46,433 bases of DNA from an uncultured Porphyromonadaceae bacterium (GTDB lineage: Bacteria; Bacteroidota; Bacteroidia; Bacteroidales; Muribaculaceae). This document shows, piece after piece, positions 41,152 through 46,433 of the stretch (its first letter is position 1; the number at the start of each line of letters is the position of its first letter). The translations under genes and the position numbers were made by a program. The stretch spans positions 1 through 46,433 of the forward strand of contig CABPYL010000022.1 of assembly GCA_902461565.1 (NCBI GenBank), given 5' to 3'. Under the pieces are notes generated by a model, which had not been told where the DNA came from, searched no databases, and saw only the letters and a list, made by a program, of their open reading frames with translations.

Positions 41152-42470
41152 ATAGCTGTATCCGGGGCGTTTTCTTTCTCGGCCTGTTTGATTGCCTTGT
41201 CGGAAACGCTGTCTATCTTAGGGTCTTTGAAGATAAACATAAACAGGACGGCAACAACCAAAGCATATCCTGCGAAGATAAGCCATGACTGGTGCCACCC
41301 TTCTATCTGTGGCATGCCTGCCGGCTGCGAAAACACTTTGGCGTTTATGACAGCCTGCGCGCCAAGGGTGCCTATTGTCGCGCCTATACCGTTGGTCATT
41401 ATCATAAACAGACCCTGGGCCGATGAACGGATGTCCTTTGTAGTCATTTTATCTACGAACAGGGATCCGGAAACGTTGAAGAAATCGAAAGCCACGCCAT
41501 AAACAATCATGGACAGGATAAAGAGCCACACGCCGTTGCCGGGGTTACCAAGGCCGAAAAACCCGAAGCGAAGCACCCATGCCGACATGGACATGAGCAT
41601 GACCACCTTGATACCGTAGCGATGCAGGAAGAAAGGAATAAGCAGGATGCACAGGGCCTCGCTCATCTGCGACAGCGAGATAAGGGCATTTGCATTGTGT
41701 ACGCCCCACGTATCGGTATATTCGGCTACGGAACCAAAGCTCTGGATAAATGGATTGGCAAAACCGTTGGTAATCTGAAGCGCCACACCAAGGAGCATGG
41801 AGAAGATAAAGAATATGGCCATCTGTTTATTCTTGAACAGAGCGAAAGCCTTAAGACCGAGGGCATCGTAAAGCGACACCTTGCCCTGGCTCTTGTTAAC
41901 AGGACATTTGGGCATTGTAAGCGCATAGAACATCATTACAAAGCTGAGGACTGCCGACGTAACAAGCTGGGCGGCAGTGTTCTGAAAGCCTGTAAAGTTT
42001 ACAAAGAGCATAGAAACGATGAAACCGACCGTGCCGAACACGCGTACTGGGGGAAAATGCTTCACTGTATCAAGGCCTGCCTGGTCGAGAGCCGAATAAG
42101 CCACTGAGTTGCTCAGACCTATTGTGGGCATGAAGAATGCGACCGACACGGTGTACAACGCAAAAAGGATTCCTCCGTCGGGCTGGGACGTCGACATGCC
42201 GTAGAGGCCGGCGGCCAGCATGAAAACGCCGGCAATAAGATGGCATAAGCTCAAGGTTTTCTGCGCCTGGATCCAACGGTCGGCCACAATGCCGACAAGA
42301 GCAGGCATAAAGAGCGATACAACGCCCTGGATGGCATAGAACCATGCGATATTCTCGCTCAGACCGATACCGGCCAGGTAGGCGCCTAAAGAGGTAAGAT
42401 AAGCGCCCCAGATTGCGAATTCAATGAATCCGAGCAACGAAAGGCGCGTTTTCAGCACGAAAGTATTCAT
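41148..42470 (-). CDS. NupG-type nucleoside:H+ symporter (MFS)
   Basis: A twelve-helix transporter of 440 aa from the nucleoside:H+ symporter group of the major facilitator superfamily, importing nucleosides by proton symport. The N-terminus LSLLGFIEFAIWGAYLTSLG and PALVGIVADRWIQAQK in the 2-3 loop are characteristic, as is LSQMSEALCILLIPFF in helix 8. The substrate is inferred from the family. Its stop overlaps the rsmE start; 49 bases separate its start from the upstream gene. Confidence 0.88.
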   Translation of the reverse strand: MNTFVLKTRLSLLGFIEFAIWGAYLTSLGAYLAGIGLSENIAWFYAIQGVVSLFMPALVGIVADRWIQAQKTLSLCHLIAGVFMLAAGLYGMSTSQPDGGILFALYTVSVAFFMPTIGLSNSVAYSALDQAGLDTVKHFPPVRVFGTVGFIVSMLFVNFTGFQNTAAQLVTSAVLSFVMMFYALTMPKCPVNKSQGKVSLYDALGLKAFALFKNKQMAIFFIFSMLLGVALQITNGFANPFIQSFGSVAEYTDTWGVHNANALISLSQMSEALCILLIPFFLHRYGIKVVMLMSMSAWVLRFGFFGLGNPGNGVWLFILSMIVYGVAFDFFNVSGSLFVDKMTTKDIRSSAQGLFMIMTNGIGATIGTLGAQAVINAKVFSQPAGMPQIEGWHQSWLIFAGYALVVAVLFMFIFKDPKIDSVSDKAIKQAEKENAPDTAI

Positions 42471-42519
42471 TTTTACCGGTGTATTAGATTTTTATGATAT
42501 TTTACTGTGTTTATGTCGT

Positions 42520-43185
42520 TCAGGCCTCACCGCTGTTGTCGCGGTCCTTCTTTTTGTTAAGAATTTGGCTTATCCGCTCGGCCTCCTCGTAGTTTTCCTC
42601 GTCGATAAGGCGCGCGAGGGTGCGTTCGAGTTCCTCTATAGTATATTTCTCCGGATTAGGCTCTGCCATATAATCATCGCGGTCGGCATACGTCTTATCA
42701 GGATAATCGTCGCCGGCCATAGCATCGATATCGGTGTTGTCGGCCTCGCTGTCATCGCGTTGCATCGACTCATTCTCGATTATAAAGCCGGCCTTCTGCA
42801 GGATTTCCTCAGACGTATAGATAGGCGTATGTGTGCGCACGGCGATGGCGATGGCATCGGATGTACGCGCATCAATTTTTATGGTGCGGTCGCCGTCGCT
42901 GAAAGTGAGTTCAGATGAAAATATGCCCTCACTGAAACGGTAGATATACACCTCGATAAGTTTCACGCCAAAAGCATGGGCGAAAGAGACAAAAAGCTCA
43001 TGGGTGAGCGGACGGGGTGTATGCACATTCTCAAGCGCAACGGCTATGGACTGGGCCTCCGCGGGACCTATCATTACGGGTATGCGACGGCGACCATTCT
43101 CCTCGGCCAGCACAAGGGCGTATGCACCACTCTGCAACTGACTGTAGGACAAGCCAAAAACATAGATTCTCACTTTGTCGTCCAT
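42520..43185 (-). CDS. Bifunctional nuclease family protein with UVR motif
   Basis: A 221-aa protein. Residues about 1-135 form the BFN (DUF151) domain: YALVLAEENGRRRIPVMIG, EAQSIAVALE, and ARTSDAIAIAVR with the conserved SDAIA. An acidic linker (about 140-180) leads to a C-terminal UvrB/UvrC motif (YTIEELERTLARLIDEENYE, then EAERI). The family was named from a plant nuclease; bacterial function is poorly known. It starts 6 bases after the mnmA stop. Confidence 0.88.
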   Translation of the reverse strand: MDDKVRIYVFGLSYSQLQSGAYALVLAEENGRRRIPVMIGPAEAQSIAVALENVHTPRPLTHELFVSFAHAFGVKLIEVYIYRFSEGIFSSELTFSDGDRTIKIDARTSDAIAIAVRTHTPIYTSEEILQKAGFIIENESMQRDDSEADNTDIDAMAGDDYPDKTYADRDDYMAEPNPEKYTIEELERTLARLIDEENYEEAERISQILNKKKDRDNSGEA

Positions 43186-43191
43186 AGGCTG

Positions 43192-44298
43192 CTATATTTT
43201 TACGGCGGCGCCGGTGATAATGCCGGAACCGTAACATATTCTGTGTTCGGGGTCGTAGACGGCAGCAAACTGACCGGGAGCTATGCCTTGCACCTTCACG
43301 TCGGACTCGATGACGTACTCGCCGGGAGCTTCCGGCAATCGCCGTATGGTGCCTGGCAGGAAATCGGGACTGTGGCGGTTCTTGAACATAAGGCGCACAC
43401 CGCCGTCGGCGGCATCTCCCCAGGGGTCCTCGGTGATGAAGTGCATCTCGGCAAGATGCAGCGTGCGGCCATACTGCTTCTCGGTATCGTAGCCGCGCGA
43501 TACATAAATAACGTTCTCAGCAATGTTCTTACGGACAACAAACCACGGGCCACCGCTCAGGCCGAGCCCCTTGCGCTGGCCGATGGTATGGAACCAGTAG
43601 CCGCGGTGTTCGCCTAATTTACGGCCTGTCTCAATCTCAACGATAGGACCGGGACGCTCGCCAAGATGGCGGCGGATAAAATCGTTATAATTAATTTTTC
43701 CCAGAAAACATATTCCCTGCGAATCGCGACGCATGGCATTCGGCAACTTGGCCTCGGCGGCGATACGGCGTACATCCGCCTTTGGCATGCTGCCCAAAGG
43801 GAAAATCAGATGCTGCAGCTGATGGCCGCTTATGCGTGCCAGAAAATCCGTCTGGTCTTTTACCGGATCGACCGCCGTGCCGAGCCATTTGCGACCCTGC
43901 GCGTCGATAACGGTGGAAGCATAATGGCCCGTAGCCGTAAGGTCGAAATCCCGACCGCGCCGGTCCTCGAAATAGCCGAATTTGATTATAGAGTTGCACA
44001 TTATGTCGGGATTTGGCGTAAGACCTTCCCTGACGGTGCGCAGCGCGTATGCCATCACATTATCCCAGTATTCCTGATGCAGCGACACAACCTCGAAAGG
44101 CAAGCCGTAGCGATGCGCGATTAGGCTGCACATTTCAATATCCTCCTCGGCCGAGCAATCGCCCTCCCCGTTATCCATTCCTATGCGGATATAGAACAAA
44201 TGAAGATCCAGACTGCTGTCCTGCGCAAGCTGATGCACCACTACGGCGCTGTCGACGCCGCCGGACACCAGGACCGCTATCGTTTTACGCTCGCTCAT
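43192..44298 (-). CDS. mnmA: tRNA-specific 2-thiouridylase MnmA
   Basis: Installs sulfur on the wobble uridine (U34) of Lys, Glu and Gln tRNAs. 368 aa. The ATP PP-loop is VLVSGGVDSAVV near residue 10, the first catalytic Cys is in NPDIMCNSIIKF, and the second, which carries the persulfide, in DSQGICFLG. GHYAST and TIGQRKGLG are also typical. An interior Cys-rich loop present in some MnmA enzymes (EGDCSAEEDIEMC) is seen early on. The stop of the DUF5106 gene overlaps its start in ATGA. Confidence 0.96.
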   Translation of the reverse strand: MSERKTIAVLVSGGVDSAVVVHQLAQDSSLDLHLFYIRIGMDNGEGDCSAEEDIEMCSLIAHRYGLPFEVVSLHQEYWDNVMAYALRTVREGLTPNPDIMCNSIIKFGYFEDRRGRDFDLTATGHYASTVIDAQGRKWLGTAVDPVKDQTDFLARISGHQLQHLIFPLGSMPKADVRRIAAEAKLPNAMRRDSQGICFLGKINYNDFIRRHLGERPGPIVEIETGRKLGEHRGYWFHTIGQRKGLGLSGGPWFVVRKNIAENVIYVSRGYDTEKQYGRTLHLAEMHFITEDPWGDAADGGVRLMFKNRHSPDFLPGTIRRLPEAPGEYVIESDVKVQGIAPGQFAAVYDPEHRICYGSGIITGAAVKI

Positions 44299-45200
44299 TG
44301 CTTTTTACGGCTATCGTTGGTATATTTGAAAGCGCCCAAAAGATAGTCTGTGCTAAGATTTTTTGCAAGCACCTTAAGACCACTGTTAAGGAAATACAAC
44401 ATCGGCGGCTCAATCTTGCCGAAGTATTCCGCGGCATCCGGAATGGCCACATTATGCCAGTTTTCGGGATAATCCTTCACATTATCGAGCCACTTGCTGT
44501 CGGGTTCGGCGGCATATATCGTTACAATCGTAAGTTCGCCGCGGTCTATCAGGGCACGAGTATCGGGGTCGGTATCCAGACGTATTCTGGGGAAGGAAGA
44601 AGCAGGGTCGACCGGATCGCAGAAGAACAGAAGCACCGATCCACGTGCAATATCGCTCAGATGGCCTTTTGCGCCGTCGGGACGAACAAACTCAAGGTCA
44701 GGAAGCGTCTGTCCCACCATACTGGATGTAAGTACCTTCTCAATAGCGGCAAAATGCCGGCGGTCGGCCTTGTCAATCTTCTTATGATTGGCCGCTACAC
44801 GTGCGAAAGGCAGCATAATCTCTTCGGAGACAAGCTCGGCAGTATCGGAATACACCCAGTTTTCGGCCAGACGCGCCAATGCAAGAGCCTGGTCGCCGCC
44901 TTTCTTGGTAAAGCGTGCAAGCAGACGGTCGATCGCGTTATGAACAGTATCGGCCGAAGCATGAGGCATGATATTCACCCAGTCGCCGAAAGCCTTGTTG
45001 AATTCGTCGGGATGAAGCAAAGCCTGTTCAAAATTGCAGCGGTCCCAGAAACGGCTGATAATATAATCGCAACGAGGCTGGAAATTAAGCATCGTATCCG
45101 GTGGTACCGGATATGTGAAAAGGCTCTCCTGCTGGGCGTTAACCGAAAGAGGGAATAACACCGACAAGGCTACAAAAACGCAGTATATAATTTTTTTCAT
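44295..45200 (-). CDS. Secreted DUF5106 protein with thioredoxin-like domain
   Basis: A 301-aa protein with signal peptide residues 1-22 (ending VNAQ). The N-terminal helical part (about 25-150) matches DUF5106 as I know it, with RFWDRCNFEQALL. The C-terminal part (about 155-295) is thioredoxin-like: GQTLPDLEFVRPDG, SVLLFFCDPVDPASS and ELTIVTIYA. The usual CxxC is replaced by CDPV, so only one Cys remains. It is the first gene of the long minus-strand array, 43 bases after the promoter's -7 box. Function unknown; reductase activity is unlikely. Confidence 0.82.
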   Translation of the reverse strand: MKKIIYCVFVALSVLFPLSVNAQQESLFTYPVPPDTMLNFQPRCDYIISRFWDRCNFEQALLHPDEFNKAFGDWVNIMPHASADTVHNAIDRLLARFTKKGGDQALALARLAENWVYSDTAELVSEEIMLPFARVAANHKKIDKADRRHFAAIEKVLTSSMVGQTLPDLEFVRPDGAKGHLSDIARGSVLLFFCDPVDPASSFPRIRLDTDPDTRALIDRGELTIVTIYAAEPDSKWLDNVKDYPENWHNVAIPDAAEYFGKIEPPMLYFLNSGLKVLAKNLSTDYLLGAFKYTNDSRKKQ

Positions 45201-45242
45201 TACTCAATATCTATAAAAGCAGGTTCACTGAACTCTATCATG

Positions 45243-45273
45243 CAAAATTACAAAAAATCCCCGACAAAGCAAA
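45243..45273 (-). promoter_or_regulatory. Promoter of the DUF5106-mnmA array
   Basis: On the minus strand, TTTG (45273-45270), 19 bases and TAATTTTG (45250-45243). It lies 43 bases before the DUF5106 ATG. Confidence 0.78.
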
Positions 45274-45335
45274 CCCGCGACATTATAAGACTTGTAGAGT
45301 CTGCGCTTTATCTAACGAGTTATCTAAGAGTGTTG

Positions 45336-46112
45336 CTAAAAATTGTTCCGGGGAATATAAGTAATCGCGCCGCCACTGCCAAAAGGATAGTCGGTTACGT
45401 CTGTGTTTAGATATGGAGAATTCGGAACAATATCACCCACAAATGCGAAACGCGGCTTTTTGAAAATCGTTCCGTCTTCCGCGACAGAACAAATGGATTT
45501 ACCTTTAACGTGAATTACAATACGCACAATCCCTCTATATATACCTAAGATGTAATCTATTTTATCAGCTTTGTCGGGCGAGATTGCCCAATATTTACGG
45601 GCACTCTCGTAATCATTCGCTCGGCGATACACTCCAGATGCCTTTGGTTGCATATAACTTTTATTCAGGCTGACCAAAAGAAGTCTCTCTCCCGGAACTG
45701 GCTCAATCTTAGGACAGTCGTATAGGATATTGATTTCTTCATCAGTTTTAATACCCTCGTTCCACTGATGGTGTCCACTAACAATATTGGTGAGTATATT
45801 ATTTTTATTGAAAGCGGGATAAGTTAATAAATCAATTATCGAGGATTCTACAAGATATGCCTCTTGTTCGGTCATATTATGCCTAATAATGTAATACTTC
45901 ACCTCCAAACCAAGAGTCATAATTTCTCTTATAGTGGATAGCTTCAGGCTTTGAGAATCATCTGTGATGGCTGCCTGAACGTGTTGATAAACTCGGTTAC
46001 CTGTACCTTTTCCTACATAAAAAATGTGATTGTCTCGAGGATCAACAAGCGCATACACATAACATCCTATTGCTTCAGCTACACTTTGCTTAAACGATTT
46101 TTCCATGCACAA
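45336..46112 (-). CDS. GIY-YIG nuclease-like protein (LEM-3-like)
   Basis: A 258-aa protein whose N-terminal about 110 residues hold a GIY-YIG fold. GCYVYALVDPR supplies the first tyrosine (YVY for GIY) and HIFYVGKGTGNR the second (YVG for YIG) plus the catalytic Arg. ESSIIDLL supplies the acidic residue in the C-terminal helix of the fold. YVGKGTGNRVYQH is the form found in LEM-3/ANKLE1-like members. The C-terminal 140 residues (with VVYRRANDYESARKYWAIS-like text, seen as YRRANDYESARKYW) are unknown. Start: M at 46112 or two codons later. AT-rich relative to the core genes and near an IS, so probably acquired. Confidence 0.8.
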   Translation of the reverse strand: MCMEKSFKQSVAEAIGCYVYALVDPRDNHIFYVGKGTGNRVYQHVQAAITDDSQSLKLSTIREIMTLGLEVKYYIIRHNMTEQEAYLVESSIIDLLTYPAFNKNNILTNIVSGHHQWNEGIKTDEEINILYDCPKIEPVPGERLLLVSLNKSYMQPKASGVYRRANDYESARKYWAISPDKADKIDYILGIYRGIVRIVIHVKGKSICSVAEDGTIFKKPRFAFVGDIVPNSPYLNTDVTDYPFGSGGAITYIPRNNF

Positions 46113-46187
46113 TCAATACGTTATCCAATAAATTTAAATAATTAAAAGTACAGCAATTAGCGATAAATATTTTAATTTAATACTTAA
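46113..46187. other. AT-rich intergenic stretch
   Basis: Strongly AT-rich sequence between the nuclease start and the IS-type fragment, rich in ATTTAA/TTAAAT words. No promoter consensus, tRNA or hairpin was found. Confidence 0.4.
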
Positions 46188-46307
46188 TTACAAACAAATA
46201 CTTTTATCACTGCGCACACCAAAGACAAAATTACTGAAATATTCGTAATAGCTGATGAATTACGCAAATTTTTTGAGGCCACGCATGCCGAGAAGAACGA
46301 GAAAAAT
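46188..46307 (+). pseudogene. IS982-like transposase start, interrupted by the right IS copy
   Basis: A short open frame follows a TAA at 46185-46187. It reads KDKITEIFVIADELRKFF and then EATHAEKNEKN before the IS boundary. KITEIF followed by a D-x-F-x-K pattern is how many Bacteroidetes IS982-type transposases begin. There is no ATG in frame, so either the start is degenerate or the 5' end is lost. The right IS copy joins immediately after codon 40. It would be a fragment in either case. Confidence 0.4.
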
Positions 46308-46433
46308 GGCTCAAGCCGAAATTCCGGTGCATGGATTTTGGGAAAAGTGTTAAATTTGCAGGATGAAAACCGCAGATACAATATGGATGTGCCTTCCTGA
46401 AGGATTGGAAGAGCTGTTTGAGATGGTCAAGTT
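46308..46433 (+). mobile_element. End of an insertion sequence (right copy)
   Basis: Exact reverse complement of bases 1-126 (126 of 126 bases). It begins GGCTCAAGCCGAAATTCC, the presumed terminal sequence, and contains a TAAATTTG box (46351-46358) just ahead of the transposase ATG. The second end of the element and any target duplication lie outside the window. Confidence 0.8.
46363..46433 (+). CDS. Transposase N-terminal ORF, partial (right copy)
   Basis: The same 23 codons as at 71-1, starting MKTADTIWMCLPEG and running off the window end. The frame is identical to the left copy in every base, so both are recent copies of one element. Confidence 0.6.
   Translation, partial: MKTADTIWMCLPEGLEELFEMVK

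Noticed and set aside
1..46433. CRISPR arrays, rRNA genes, prophage or conjugative modules
   Set aside because: No regularly spaced repeats, rRNA cores, integrase, portal, terminase or Tra genes were seen.

Overview
The window looks like a chromosomal contig from a Bacteroidales bacterium. The gene families point to the Muribaculaceae/S24-7 side of the order, but the family level is inference. Several things support this. Many genes belong to Bacteroidetes-specific families (DUF4290, DUF4919, DUF4924, DUF5106). There is a sodium-pumping NADH:quinone reductase operon, and two secreted proteins end in domains resembling type IX secretion sorting signals. The promoters that can be read follow the Bacteroidetes pattern, TTTG then 19-20 bases then TAnnTTTG, and Shine-Dalgarno sequences are weak or absent. 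Most genes are housekeeping and GC-rich. Both edges are more AT-rich and look accessory.

Edges: bases 1-126 and 46308-46433 are exact reverse complements. Each holds the outer end and first 23 codons of an insertion-sequence transposase ORF, so the contig is bounded by two copies of one repeated element. The left copy abuts a gene that lacks its 5' end (127-905). The right copy cuts a short frame resembling an IS982-type transposase start and lies next to an AT-rich GIY-YIG nuclease gene.

Left third: a small acidic membrane protein, L-serine dehydratase and tRNA-Gln(CTG) lie on the minus strand, then hisS on the plus strand. A strong promoter after hisS drives a gene-less stretch of about 270 nt that folds extensively and ends in a UUCG-tetraloop terminator. 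This is a clear structured non-coding RNA, perhaps 6S-like. Next come a secreted protein, thiol peroxidase, a Spy-like periplasmic protein and the complete nqrABCDEF operon, then rubrerythrin and an ECF sigma factor.

Middle: a minus-strand run encodes a CMP-sugar synthetase, a CBS-nucleotidyltransferase, Obg GTPase, PrmC, RecX, an acyl-CoA ligase and an unusual ion channel. tRNA-Pro(TGG) follows. The plus strand then carries a solute-binding protein, DUF4290, RimM, an acidic protein, an OmpA-like lipoprotein, DnaB helicase and trigger factor. After these come DUF456 and DUF4919 proteins, an M6 metalloprotease, an ArnT-like glycosyltransferase, a GHL10 glycoside hydrolase and ferritin.

Right third: flavodoxin, RmuC, DUF4924, KdsA, RsmE, a NupG-type transporter, a bifunctional-nuclease-family protein, MnmA and a DUF5106 protein form a tightly packed minus-strand array. 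It is driven by a well-formed promoter at 45243-45273. Many gene junctions in the window are 4-base ATGA overlaps, which suggests translational coupling.
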